This document shows positions 18,808 through 31,026 of a stretch of DNA of 64,000 nt, piece after piece. The stretch covers positions 248,001-312,000 of the forward strand of contig NC_009616.1 of assembly GCF_000016905.1 (NCBI RefSeq), written 5' to 3'. A model generated the notes under the pieces. The model saw nothing but the letters and a program-made list of their open reading frames with translations, did not search any database and was not told the origin of the DNA. Source of the stretch: Thermosipho melanesiensis BI429 (GTDB taxonomy: Bacteria > Thermotogota > Thermotogae > Thermotogales > Fervidobacteriaceae). The translations under genes and the position numbers were made by a program. Position 1 is the first letter of the stretch; every line of letters begins with the position of its first letter.

Positions 18808-19839
18808 ATGACAAAAGAAATTAATATCGGAAACGTAAAAATTGGTGGAAATAATCCAATTGCAATACAATCAATGACAAACACAAGAACAGAAAATATT
18901 ATTGAAACAATAGATCAAATAAAAAAACTTTATAAAGCAGGTTGTAATTTAGTAAGGGTTTCAGTTCCAACTTATGAAGCTGCGAAAGCACTAAAAACAA
19001 TTACAAAAAACTCCCCTGTACCAATAATAGCTGACATACATTATGATTACAAACTTGCAATTGAAAGTATTAAAAACGGCGCAAAAAAAATAAGAATAAA
19101 CCCTGGAAACATTGGAAACAAAGAAAAGGTAAAAGAAATAGTAAAAGTCGCAAATGAATATGGCATTCCAATCAGAGTTGGTGCAAATTCCGGTTCAATA
19201 TCAAAAGATTTTCAACATTTGGGAAAAGTAGACGCACTCTGTGAATCTACATTAAAAGAAGTAAGATTTCTAGAATCAATGGGGTTTTACAACATTGTAA
19301 TATCCGTAAAAAGTTCTGATGTTGTAGAAACAATAAAAGCGTATGAAAAAATCTCCTCTTTAGTTGATTATCCACTTCATCTAGGGGTTACAGAAGCAGG
19401 CACATACGAATGGGCAATAATAAAATCTTCCATTGCATTAGGGCACCTTCTGTACAAAGGAATAGGTGATACAATAAGGATATCTATATCAGGTGATCCA
19501 GTGAACGAGGTAATTGTAGCTAAAAAAATTCTTATATCATTGAATTTAAGAAAAGGACCTCAGATAATCTCCTGTCCAACGTGTGGAAGGACAAATATAG
19601 ACGTCGAAAAATGGGCCAAATTAATTGAAAAATATTTCATAAATTCAACATCAAATATCAAAATTGCAGTGCTGGGATGTGTGGTTAACGGTATTGGTGA
19701 AGGAAAAGGCGCAGACATCGGTATAGCAGGCATACCAAATGGCTTTATACTCTTTAAAAAAGGAAAGATAATAGGCCAATATAAAGAAGAAGAAATCATT
19801 AAAGTTTTAAAAGAACAAATTAACGCATTGGAAGAATAA
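18808..19839 (+). CDS. ispG: 4-hydroxy-3-methylbut-2-enyl diphosphate synthase (GcpE)
   Basis: IspG reduces methylerythritol cyclodiphosphate to HMBPP in the MEP pathway with a [4Fe-4S] cluster. The 343 residues have the TIM-barrel start ([11 protein letters not shown]), [21 protein letters not shown], and the cluster ligands Cys256 and Cys259 (SCPTCGR), Cys291 and Glu298 (CVVNGIGE). ATG follows AAAGGAGG. It is divergent from the HD-GYP operon with only 41 bases between. Its last 20 bases overlap the 3' end of the convergent DnaN-like gene. dxs at 4962 supplies the first step of the same pathway. Confidence 0.96.
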   Translation: MTKEINIGNVKIGGNNPIAIQSMTNTRTENIIETIDQIKKLYKAGCNLVRVSVPTYEAAKALKTITKNSPVPIIADIHYDYKLAIESIKNGAKKIRINPGNIGNKEKVKEIVKVANEYGIPIRVGANSGSISKDFQHLGKVDALCESTLKEVRFLESMGFYNIVISVKSSDVVETIKAYEKISSLVDYPLHLGVTEAGTYEWAIIKSSIALGHLLYKGIGDTIRISISGDPVNEVIVAKKILISLNLRKGPQIISCPTCGRTNIDVEKWAKLIEKYFINSTSNIKIAVLGCVVNGIGEGKGADIGIAGIPNGFILFKKGKIIGQYKEEEIIKVLKEQINALEE

Positions 19840-20851
19840 TAAATCTTTTTTTGCTGTTGGTGGTTATAAAAAGAAACATGTTAGATTTCATCAAAAGTAA
19901 ATTTTCACTCCCAAGTCGATTCAGTGAAGCTCTTAAGAAATATGCATTAGTGATCACTTGAAAATCTTCTGGAGAAGGTATTTCAACATGTCCTTTGTAT
20001 TCCATCTTTGAAGAAGATGCATAAAAGAAAATACCGTTTTTATTTCCCATTAGTTTTATACTTGAATTTCTACCAGAAATCATGGCCCTTCTCAAAAACC
20101 TTCTTATACCCTTCAATCCAACTTTTAAAAATTCTTTTGCCCTATAAAGTTCTTCTTCTAACAGATAAAGTGCTTGTTGGTCTAATTCTTCTCCACACAC
20201 ATTAAAAACGTGTTTTGCCTTCAAAACCAAAGCATTTACTCCCGCACCTATCTCAATATCACTGTCATTCAAAAGTTGTAATGATTTAATTAAATGTCTA
20301 GAAGAATAATACGGAATTCTCCATGAAAAAGGTATACTTTTGCCATCTCTTCTTACATAATTTATTATTCCACTATTTTCCGCAACTAATTTAAATGAAT
20401 CACCGAAAAATAGATCCACCATTCCACTTTCGTCAAGATGTGATGAAACAAAATCAAGATCATTCAAAAATTTATTTTTTGAAACATTTAATATTTTTTC
20501 ATATCTTTCCTCAAACTTTTTTATGTGAAACTCCTCCGCTTTTAACTTTAAACTCTCATCTTTTGCTTTCAAAAATACATACCTTCCATCTGAATAAATA
20601 TACACATCACCTGATAATTCGTAAACAAAAAACTTTAAAATATCCAATGGTAAAGTAAAGGAAAGGGTTGTTGGATTCATCTCTGAAACCTCATACTTTA
20701 CAGTTAAACACCCATCACTTCCAAACATATTTAAATATCCATGGTTATACGCAAAACCAACCCTTCGATTGGTCTTTTCGACACTTCCAACAACTTTATC
20801 TATTAATCTTAAAGCTTTCTTTATCTCATTACTATTTACAACTAATCTCAT
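19820..20851 (-). CDS. Divergent DnaN-like (sliding clamp) protein
   Basis: A 343-residue protein that I assign to the beta-clamp fold from its overall pattern: an N-terminal [30 protein letters not shown] with the strand-helix-strand layout of Dna[13 protein letters not shown], an internal repeat with [13 protein letters not shown] and later [14 protein letters not shown], and a C-terminus KRFIILPMR that matches the conserved PMR ending of bacterial clamps. It is diverged and lacks several canonical signatures (such as the ATDG-type and EFP segments), so it is more likely a paralogue than the replicative clamp. Start ATG has GAGGTGG upstream; own promoter at 20869-20896. Confidence 0.6.
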   Translation of the reverse strand: MRLVVNSNEIKKALRLIDKVVGSVEKTNRRVGFAYNHGYLNMFGSDGCLTVKYEVSEMNPTTLSFTLPLDILKFFVYELSGDVYIYSDGRYVFLKAKDESLKLKAEEFHIKKFEERYEKILNVSKNKFLNDLDFVSSHLDESGMVDLFFGDSFKLVAENSGIINYVRRDGKSIPFSWRIPYYSSRHLIKSLQLLNDSDIEIGAGVNALVLKAKHVFNVCGEELDQQALYLLEEELYRAKEFLKVGLKGIRRFLRRAMISGRNSSIKLMGNKNGIFFYASSSKMEYKGHVEIPSPEDFQVITNAYFLRASLNRLGSENLLLMKSNMFLFITTNSKKRFIILPMR

Positions 20852-20868
20852 AACTCCACCTCTTTAAA

Positions 20869-20896
20869 ATTTTACACCAAAAAAATGTAATATCAA
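20869..20896 (-). promoter_or_regulatory. Promoter for the DnaN-like gene
   Basis: Minus strand TTGATA (20896-20891), 16-base spacer, TAAAAT (20874-20869), about 20 bases before the start codon. It is back-to-back with the pyr promoter; the two -35 boxes are separated by only 7 bases. Confidence 0.55.
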
Positions 20897-20903
20897 ACTA
20901 TGC

Positions 20904-20932
20904 TTGATTATTTTTTCAAAATATGATATAAG
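20904..20932 (+). promoter_or_regulatory. Promoter of the pyrimidine operon
   Basis: TTGATT (20904-20909), 17-base spacer, TATAAG (20927-20932). Transcription should start near 20939-20941, giving a leader of about 120 bases before pyrC that holds a short reading frame and an intrinsic terminator. Confidence 0.7.
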
Positions 20933-20962
20933 ATATATGAAATGGCTTTGGGGGGTTAAAAT

Positions 20963-21013
20963 ATGTACAAAATATACTCGAACAAAAGTAAATATGTAAA
21001 AAATAAATCCTAA
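20963..21013 (+). CDS. Putative 16-residue leader peptide of the pyr operon
   Basis: ATG at 20963 opens a 16-codon frame (MYKIYSNKSKYVKNKS) ending at TAA 21011-21013. A G6 tract lies 7 bases upstream and resembles the GGGGG ribosome-binding site of pyrC. The stop codon directly abuts the 5' arm of the terminator hairpin, so a ribosome at the stop would cover that arm and could prevent termination. It is in the same frame as pyrC. Coding status is inferred from position; the peptide has no recognisable control codons and is Lys-, Tyr- and Ser-rich. Confidence 0.45.
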   Translation: MYKIYSNKSKYVKNKS

Positions 21014-21046
21014 AAATGGGGCTTTTGCCCCCATTTTCTTTATTTT
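21013..21046 (+). terminator. Leader terminator (attenuator) of the pyr operon
   Basis: A 9-bp stem AAAATGGGG/CCCCATTTT with a loop around CTTTTGC, followed by CTTTATTTTAT. It lies inside the leader, 15 bases before the pyrC start, so it must be regulated for the operon to be expressed. The G6 tract at 20950-20955 could pair with the C5 of the 3' arm as a competing structure. Confidence 0.8.
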
Positions 21047-21061
21047 ATAGGGGGTGATTGT

Positions 21062-22180
21062 ATTAAGGTATACGATCCATTCCAAAAAAAAGTATTTTAT
21101 GAAGACATAAAATTACCTGAAAACTTTAAAGGAAAGAATCTGTTATGCATACCAACTTTTTTTGACTTTCATACCCATGTAAGATTAAATAACAACCAAG
21201 AAGATTACAATTCCTTACAAAAAGCATGTATTGCTGGGGGATTCACCGAAGTGTTAATTCAGCCTAACACAAACCCAATTCTTGAAAACAAGCAGGTTCA
21301 CAAATACCATGAAAAACTAGTAGCAGATTCCCATGTAAGATTTTATCGTACCACATCACTTTTTGGAACTCAAAAGCCCTCAGACAACATATTATGTTAT
21401 TCCACAGATGGCATAAAATACACTTACAACGATTTAGTTGAAAATTTCTCCAGAAAAAAACCTGCTCTTGTCTTAGACCATAGTCAACTTTTTGAGCACG
21501 AAGGAATCTTTTACAAGGAAATTCTAGATATACCAAAACGTCCAATTACAAATGAAGCAATAGCAATAGCAAGAACTGTATTAACTGGTTTTGAATTTGG
21601 ATTTAAGGATTTTCATATCCAACATATTTCAACAACTTACTCACTTGAAATGATAGAATTTCTAAAAAAATGCGCAAACATTACCTGTGAGGTTACACCA
21701 CACCATTTGCTAATTTCAAATGAAGAAATATTAAATCCAAACTTTAAAATCAATCCTCCTTTATGTGATAAAAAAACCATCGAAATTCTAAAAGATGCCG
21801 TAAAAACAAATAAAATTGACATTTTAGCTACAGATCATGCCCCTCACCCAGAAAAACCAGCTGACTATAGAAAAGCACCTTATGGAACTTCAAATATAGA
21901 AATTGCATTCTCTGCTTTTTACACAGCACTTAATGACGTATACCTCGTTACAGATAAACTATGCTACGCTCCCCGTAAAAGATTGGGAATAAGTTATAAA
22001 TTTACAAGCGACAACTTAGTGATAGTGGATTTAAACCAAGAATTTACTGTTGAAAGCAAAAGATTCTTTAGTAAAGGAAAAAATTGTGCATTTGATGGTA
22101 TGAAACTCAAGGGAAAAATAATCGGGGTAAAAATAAATGGAAAGTGGGGGTATTGGAATGGAGAATACTTACTTGACTAA
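21062..22180 (+). CDS. pyrC: Dihydroorotase, probable ATT start
   Basis: PyrC closes carbamoyl-aspartate to dihydroorotate in UMP synthesis. The product is about 372 residues. The metal motif FDFHTHVR (about 36-43) lies upstream of the first ATG in frame (21251), so the true start must be further left. After the in-frame stop at 21011 there is no ATG, GTG or TTG before this motif. ATT at 21062 is preceded by AGGGGGTGAT with the same spacing as the ATG genes at 43576-46179 and 13459, and is my choice. Other signatures are IQPNTNP, EVTPHHLL and ATDHAPH. pyrK overlaps its end by 23 bases. Confidence 0.9.
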   Translation: MKVYDPFQKKVFYEDIKLPENFKGKNLLCIPTFFDFHTHVRLNNNQEDYNSLQKACIAGGFTEVLIQPNTNPILENKQVHKYHEKLVADSHVRFYRTTSLFGTQKPSDNILCYSTDGIKYTYNDLVENFSRKKPALVLDHSQLFEHEGIFYKEILDIPKRPITNEAIAIARTVLTGFEFGFKDFHIQHISTTYSLEMIEFLKKCANITCEVTPHHLLISNEEILNPNFKINPPLCDKKTIEILKDAVKTNKIDILATDHAPHPEKPADYRKAPYGTSNIEIAFSAFYTALNDVYLVTDKLCYAPRKRLGISYKFTSDNLVIVDLNQEFTVESKRFFSKGKNCAFDGMKLKGKIIGVKINGKWGYWNGEYLLD

Positions 22181-22802
22181 AAAAGAAACTCTAAAAATAA
22201 ACGAAGACACTTATTTAATAACACTTGAAAATATCAATTTTGAAATTGGACAATTTTTAATGATAGAAACAAACAAATTAGTTAGAAAACCATTTATTTT
22301 AGGTACTTGGGACGGTAAAACAGCTATATCAGTCCAAATTAAAGGAAAAGGAACTAAACATATAGTCGAAACAACCCAAACACTAAAAGCTCATTTTCCC
22401 CTTGGAAATCCTTTTATTCCCCCAAAAGGAAAAGGAATAGTAATAATCTCACCCACATGTTTAACATTAGCAAATTTAATGACTGAAAAATACAATTGTG
22501 ATGTATTGGTTGGTAGTAAAACTCCTTTAAAAATAAAAATTCCTTTTGACTATGCAATTGGTGATGAATATTTTGCACAAAAAATTGATAACCTAAATAC
22601 ATATGATTGGTATCTTATATCTGGCTCAAAAAGTATGGAAGAATTCGTACTTTCTAAAATAGACTCACCAAACGTCTTTGTTTCTTTGGAAGAATATATG
22701 GGCTGTGGTATAGGTGCATGCAAAAGTTGTGCGATATTTACAAAAAATGGCGTAAAACATGTGTGTACCGACGGACCAATATTTAGGAGGGATATGTTAT
22801 GA
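22158..22802 (+). CDS. pyrK: Dihydroorotate dehydrogenase electron-transfer subunit
   Basis: PyrK carries FAD and a [2Fe-2S] cluster and passes electrons from PyrD to NAD+ in the type 1B enzyme. The 214-residue protein has a ferredoxin-reductase-like FAD domain (FEIGQFLMIETN, RKPFILGTW), a nucleotide-binding half that is rather degenerate, and four cluster cysteines Cys183, Cys188, Cys191 and Cys203 (CGIGACKSC and HVC), ending in DGPIF. ATG at 22158 follows GGGGGT; a frame opening at 22137 has no RBS. ATGA overlap links it to pyrD. Confidence 0.93.
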   Translation: MENTYLTKKETLKINEDTYLITLENINFEIGQFLMIETNKLVRKPFILGTWDGKTAISVQIKGKGTKHIVETTQTLKAHFPLGNPFIPPKGKGIVIISPTCLTLANLMTEKYNCDVLVGSKTPLKIKIPFDYAIGDEYFAQKIDNLNTYDWYLISGSKSMEEFVLSKIDSPNVFVSLEEYMGCGIGACKSCAIFTKNGVKHVCTDGPIFRRDML

Positions 22803-23614
22803 ATCTAAAACCACCCCTAATTATTGCATCGGGCCCAGGTGGTAATGGTGAATATCTAAAATTTATAAACCCTGAATACGTAGGTGCATATACACTGAAA
22901 ACAATAACCTACAATCCAAAAGATGGAAATAAACCTCCAAGAATGCGTGACAACGAAAATTTTGTAATTAACAGCATTGGACTTGAAAATCCTGGGATAA
23001 AACATTTTGTAGAAAATATAGAAAAATACGTTTTGAATACAAAAACTATTTTGAGTCTTGGGGGGGATTCAAAGGAAGAATATATAAAAGTTGCAGAAAT
23101 TATCTCACCTTATGCAAAGTATTTTGAAGCAATAGAATTTAACTTTTCATGTCCAAATGTAAAAAAAGGTGGTTTATCAATAATAACCGATAAAAGTGAT
23201 TGGGAAGAAATTTTGAAAAGGGTAAGAAAAATACTCCCAAATACATTCTTGATTGCAAAATTAAGTATTGAAGGACACTTTGTAGAAATCTCATCACAAA
23301 CAGTTGCAAAAAATGCTTGGGATGGTCTAACTTTAATTAATTGTGTAAGGGGGCTGATGTTTGAAGATGGAAAAATAATCACCGGTGGCATATCTGGTCC
23401 ACTTTTAAAACCAATTTCTTTGCGTGCAATTTACGAAGTAAGAAAAAGACTAAGAGATATATATATAATAGCTTCAGGAGGCATTTACTCTAAAGAAGAC
23501 GCAAAAGAATTCCTAAATATAGGTGCCAACGCAATTTCCATAGGAAGTGCATTATTTAAAGATCCACAAATTGTAGAAGAGATTGGAAAATATTTGAAAG
23601 GAGTGGAAAAATGA
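22799..23614 (+). CDS. pyrD: Dihydroorotate dehydrogenase, catalytic subunit (type 1B)
   Basis: Oxidises dihydroorotate to orotate with FMN. The 271 residues form the TIM barrel: SGPGGNGEYL at the N-terminus, TLKTITYNPKDGNKPPRM with the conserved Lys, NSIGLENPGI, EFNFSCPNVKKGG where the cysteine is the type 1B catalytic base, INCVRG, and GGISGPLLKPISL and ASGGIYSKEDA for phosphate binding. The start overlaps pyrK (ATGA) and its stop overlaps pyrF (ATGA), so the three are tightly coupled. Confidence 0.95.
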   Translation: MNLKPPLIIASGPGGNGEYLKFINPEYVGAYTLKTITYNPKDGNKPPRMRDNENFVINSIGLENPGIKHFVENIEKYVLNTKTILSLGGDSKEEYIKVAEIISPYAKYFEAIEFNFSCPNVKKGGLSIITDKSDWEEILKRVRKILPNTFLIAKLSIEGHFVEISSQTVAKNAWDGLTLINCVRGLMFEDGKIITGGISGPLLKPISLRAIYEVRKRLRDIYIIASGGIYSKEDAKEFLNIGANAISIGSALFKDPQIVEEIGKYLKGVEK

Positions 23615-24222
23615 TTCCAGTATTAAGTTTGGATATGGAAAATCCATTGGAATTTATTGAAAAAATGGGAAGCTTTGAAACAGTAAAAGTAGGACATAAT
23701 TTAGCAATATACGGGAAAAAAATACTAGATGAACTTTACCAAAAAAATCTAAAAGTCATTTTAGACCTAAAATTTTGTGATATACCTTCTACGGTGGCTC
23801 GTTCCATCAAAAGTTGGGACCACCTGGCAATAATTGGTTTTACAGTCCACAGTGCAGCTGGTATAGATAGTCTAAAAGCTGCTCTTAACTCTACAGACAA
23901 ACTCATCTTTTCAGTTATTAAATTAACATCCCAAATAGGAAATTTAGATGATTATCTAGAAACAATTAAAATACTTGATAATTTAAATAGCTCTTTTGTT
24001 TTACCTGGGAAATGGGCAATACAACTTAGAAATAAAATAAAAGGAAAATTTTTAGTACCAGGAATTAGAATGGAAATAAAAGCGGATGACCAAAAAGATG
24101 TAATCACCCTTGACCAAGTTAAAGATATAGCAAATTACGTAGTTTTGGGAAGAGAAATATACCTTTCAAAAAATCCAAAAAGTAAAATAGAAAAAATAAA
24201 GGAGGAATTAAAATGTCAATAG
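23611..24222 (+). CDS. pyrF: Orotidine 5'-phosphate decarboxylase
   Basis: Decarboxylates OMP to UMP, the last step of de novo synthesis. The 203-residue protein has the catalytic signature [11 protein letters not shown] (Asp-Lys-Asp array, about 51-61), an early [19 protein letters not shown] and a C-terminal VPGIRME and VVLGREIY phosphate-binding region. Its length is short but within the range of the compact bacterial and archaeal type. ATGA overlap with pyrD and 10-base overlap with pyrE. Confidence 0.94.
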
Positions 24223-24779
24223 AAGAAATTCTTGAAAAATCAGGAGCAATTTTAGAAGGACATTTCATATTATCATCGGGCAATCACTCAGAAAAATACG
24301 TACAATGCGCAAGGTTATTTGAAAATCCCACTTACGGAGAAATGGTTGGAAATATGCTTGCAAAAAAGATAAAAAAGTACAACCCTGACTTAATAATAGG
24401 CCCCGCTATGGGTGGGATACATATTGCATATGTTACAGCAAAATATTTAAACAAAAGAAATATATTCACAGAAAGAGAAAATGGAAAAATGACTCTAAGA
24501 AGAGGATTTAAAATAATACCAGGGGAAAAAGTCGCCATAATTGAAGATGTGATAACTACAGGAAAATCTGTTAAAGAAGTGATAGAAATTGTAGAAAAAA
24601 TGGGTGGAAAAATTTGTTGTATAGCATCAATTATCAATAGGGCAGATGAAAATCCTTTCAAATATCCATATGAATATTTGACAAAAATTGAAATACCAAT
24701 ATACAAGGAAGATGAATGTCCATTATGCAAAAAAAATATTCCACCGGAAAAACCAGGAAGTAGATATCTAAAAAAATAA
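24213..24779 (+). CDS. pyrE: Orotate phosphoribosyltransferase
   Basis: Transfers ribose phosphate from PRPP to orotate to give OMP. The 188 residues have the PRPP-binding motif [13 protein letters not shown] (about 108-120), [15 protein letters not shown], and [11 protein letters not shown]. The C-terminal end carries CPLCKKN, a short Cys pair seen in some thermophilic members. ATG follows AAGGAGG. It is the last pyr gene; pyrB and carAB are not here, so carbamoyl-aspartate must be made elsewhere. Confidence 0.95.
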
Positions 24780-24780
24780 A

Positions 24781-24805
24781 GCAGGCGAGAATGCCTGCTT
24801 TAAAA
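24781..24805. terminator. Shared terminator of the pyr operon and the rrn operon
   Basis: Stem GCAGGC/GCCTGC with a 6-base loop lies between the pyrE stop and the end of the 5S gene. On the minus strand the stem is followed by TTTATTTTTTT, a strong U tract for the rrn operon; on the plus strand only three Ts follow, so it is weaker for pyrE. Confidence 0.75.
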
Positions 24806-24809
24806 AAAC

Positions 24810-24926
24810 CCCGGGCGATACCTACTCTTGCGAGGGGGAGCCCCTCACTACCATCGGCCCAAGGCGGCTTAACGGCCGGGTTCGGGATGGGACCGGGTGG
24901 TTCCCGCCTTGGTATCGTCACCCGGG
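24810..24926 (-). rRNA. rrf: 5S ribosomal RNA
   Basis: 117 bases bounded by a complementary terminal stem (CCCGGG at both ends). The interior has the conserved CCGAAC-type loop (CCATCCCGAACCCGG in the RNA sense) and GAGTAGGTAT near the 3' end. It follows 23S by about 35 bases and is the distal RNA of the operon. Ends were placed from helix I and may be off by a few bases. Confidence 0.93.
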
Positions 24927-24937
24927 ATAGGTCACTC

Positions 24938-24959
24938 AAAAATGCATAGGGATTCTGTA

Positions 24960-24969
<10 letters not shown>
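24938..24969 (-). repeat. 23S processing stem, 3' arm
   Basis: In the RNA this arm (CCTTCACCTCTAC, a short internal bulge, then TCCCTATGCATTTTT) is complementary to 27896-27926 at the 5' end of 23S, forming a stem of about 28 bp that brackets the whole 23S. This is the typical RNase III processing structure. Confidence 0.85.
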
Positions 24970-27895
<2,926 letters not shown>

Positions 27896-27905
<10 letters not shown>

Positions 27906-27926
27906 TACTTCTCCCTATGCATTTTT
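27896..27926 (-). repeat. 23S processing stem, 5' arm
   Basis: Partner of the arm at 24938-24969: the plus-strand sequences CCTTCACCTCTAC and TCCCTATGCATTTTT are the exact reverse complements of the two blocks at the 3' flank of 23S. Confidence 0.85.
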
Positions 27927-27932
27927 CAATGA
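27923..27932 (-). promoter_or_regulatory. boxA-like element in the 16S-23S spacer
   Basis: Minus-strand TCATTGAAAA, within a 17-base repeat (GAGGTCATTGAAAAATG) also found in the rrn leader at 29589-29598. It differs by one base from the TCTTTGAAAA core of Bacillus rrn boxA-type antitermination elements. The 16S-23S spacer is only about 72 bases long and contains no tRNA. Confidence 0.45.
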
Positions 27933-27944
27933 CCTCTGCCACTC

Positions 27945-27962
27945 AAAAATGGATAGCAGCGC
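27945..27962 (-). repeat. 16S processing stem, 3' arm
   Basis: The 18 bases AAAAATGGATAGCAGCGC (plus strand) are the perfect reverse complement of 29575-29592 in the 16S leader, forming the RNase III stem that brackets 16S. Confidence 0.88.
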
Positions 27963-27977
27963 TACTTCTTTCTCCTT

Positions 27978-29544
<1,567 letters not shown>

Positions 29545-29574
29545 TATCTGAAAGGCTCTTCCTTCTCTTCCATT

Positions 29575-29592
29575 GCGCTGCTATCCATTTTT
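29575..29592 (-). repeat. 16S processing stem, 5' arm
   Basis: GCGCTGCTATCCATTTTT on the plus strand, perfectly complementary to 27945-27962. Confidence 0.88.
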
Positions 29593-29598
29593 CAATGA
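29589..29598 (-). promoter_or_regulatory. boxA-like element in the rrn leader
   Basis: Minus-strand TCATTGAAAA, same 17-base repeat as in the 16S-23S spacer. Located between the promoter and 16S, as expected for antitermination sites of rrn operons. Confidence 0.45.
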
Positions 29599-29620
29599 CC
29601 TCCCTAACCACGCATCTCCT

Positions 29621-29649
29621 AATTTACCACGTTTCTTACCCTTTGTCAA
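29621..29649 (-). promoter_or_regulatory. rrn operon promoter
   Basis: Minus-strand TTGACA (29649-29644), 17-base spacer, TAAATT (29626-29621). The start point should be near 29614, about 70 bases before mature 16S. A consensus -35 is typical of strong rrn promoters. Confidence 0.8.
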
Positions 29650-29680
29650 CCCTCTATCTTTGTTAATTTTTATTTACATT

Positions 29681-29709
29681 AAAAAGTCCAGGCTTAAAAG
29701 CCTGGACTT
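29681..29709 (-). terminator. Terminator after the solute-binding protein gene
   Basis: A 12-bp perfect stem (AAGTCCAGGCTT/AAGCCTGGACTT) with a 2-base centre and T5 on the minus strand, 5 bases after the stop codon. It separates this operon from the rrn promoter. Confidence 0.9.
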
Positions 29710-29714
29710 ATAAT

Positions 29715-30974
29715 TTATTCTCCATATTCTTCTGCAAGATATTTCTTAATTTGATCGTCTGCAGTTTTAATTGCAGTTCCCATATCCACTTTACCATTTA
29801 CAAAATCAGAGAACATATTACTTACTACTGTTCTAATTTCATACCATACTCCTATTTGTGGGTCAAATACTGCATTTTCTATTTGCGTTAATGGTACTTC
29901 CGCAAGTGGATCGGATTTTACATTTTCTTTCCAAATATTTGTTTCAAGAGCACTTTTTCTTACCGGAATATATCCAGTATTTACAGACCAAAAAGCTGTT
30001 ACATCTGGTGAAATAAGATACTTCATAAATTCCCATGCTGCTTTCTTTTGTTCTTCCGTTGCATTTGCAAACATAATTACATCTGTTCCTGCAAATGGTA
30101 CATTTCTCGTCTTCCAAACAGGTACAGGAGCCCAGCTCCAATTGAATTTTCCCTTTACTGATCCTTCAACATATTTTCTACCTGCAATTGTACCAATATA
30201 CATAACTACTTTTTGTTGTCCAAATGGATCATTCATATACCCACCTTGATAATATGCAACGCCATCATCTATAAGCTTTCTAACAAATCTTAAAACATCC
30301 CTTGTTTCTGGGCTATCAATGTTTGATACCCATTTACCATCAACATTTTTCAAGATAGAACCGCCTCTTAAAGAAAGTAAGATTTGGAACAAATCAACAG
30401 TCGTTCTAAAACCAAAACCATATTGATCTGGTTTACCATCACCATCAACATCTTCTGTTAAAACTTTCGCTGCATAATACAATTCGTTAATTGATTTTGG
30501 AACATCTACACCATAAAGAGTTAAAAGATCTGCATTGTAATAAAGGACATATAAACTTTTGTTAAATGGTACTGCATAAACATCATTACCCCACATACAA
30601 TTTTTCCTTAATGGCTCATAAACATCTTCCCATTCTTCCTTTGTCAATCCAATTTCTGGATCAAATAGGAAATCGTTTAATTTTTGAACCACTCTACTCT
30701 GAATAAGTTTTGCTGTCCAGTTTGAATAAGCTTGGGATATTGTTGGAAGCTCTCCTGCTTGTGCACCTGCAAGGAGCTTTTGACTTAATGCACCATAATT
30801 TCCTACGTATATAGCTTCAACTTCGATATCTGGATGTGAATCATTAAATGATTTAACAATTTGCTCCAAAGTCTTCCCATGATTTCCACCCATCGCATGC
30901 CAAAATATAACTTTAGTTTTTGCAAAAGAAAAGACAACTAATAATGCTAAAATAATAACCAAAAGTTTTTTCAT
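29715..30974 (-). CDS. ABC transporter solute-binding protein, family 1
   Basis: A 419-residue exported binding protein. The signal peptide is residues 1-18 (MKKLLVIILALLVVFSFA) without a lipobox cysteine. The mature part begins KVIFWHAMGG and has the family 1 pattern (SFNDSHPDIEVEAIYVGNY, AVPFNKSLYVLYYN, WEFMKYLISPDVTAFW, NTGYIPVR), which is closest to the MalE/UgpB type for sugars or glycerol phosphate. A short DVDGDGKPDQYG loop resembles a calcium-binding loop. No permease or ATPase gene is adjacent. The upstream genes encode a flavin dehydrogenase, so the ligand might be its substrate, by inference only. Confidence 0.92.
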   Translation of the reverse strand: MKKLLVIILALLVVFSFAKTKVIFWHAMGGNHGKTLEQIVKSFNDSHPDIEVEAIYVGNYGALSQKLLAGAQAGELPTISQAYSNWTAKLIQSRVVQKLNDFLFDPEIGLTKEEWEDVYEPLRKNCMWGNDVYAVPFNKSLYVLYYNADLLTLYGVDVPKSINELYYAAKVLTEDVDGDGKPDQYGFGFRTTVDLFQILLSLRGGSILKNVDGKWVSNIDSPETRDVLRFVRKLIDDGVAYYQGGYMNDPFGQQKVVMYIGTIAGRKYVEGSVKGKFNWSWAPVPVWKTRNVPFAGTDVIMFANATEEQKKAAWEFMKYLISPDVTAFWSVNTGYIPVRKSALETNIWKENVKSDPLAEVPLTQIENAVFDPQIGVWYEIRTVVSNMFSDFVNGKVDMGTAIKTADDQIKKYLAEEYGE

Positions 30975-30989
30975 GTTCTCCCTCCTCTT

Positions 30990-31013
30990 TATATATATAT
31001 ATATATATATTAT
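30990..31013. repeat. TA dinucleotide tract in the leader of the solute-binding gene
   Basis: About eleven uninterrupted TA/AT units between a TATAAT-like box (31031-31026, minus, overlapping the stop codon of the upstream gene) and the GAGGAGGG ribosome-binding site of the binding-protein gene. Such tracts can vary in length by slippage. Confidence 0.8.
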
Positions 31014-31026
31014 CCGGCTTTATATA

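Noticed and set aside
20864-21085. Open frame of 73 codons on the minus strand across the pyr leader
   Set aside because: It covers the pyr promoter, leader and terminator, has no ribosome-binding site, and its composition reflects the hairpin and AT-rich sequence.
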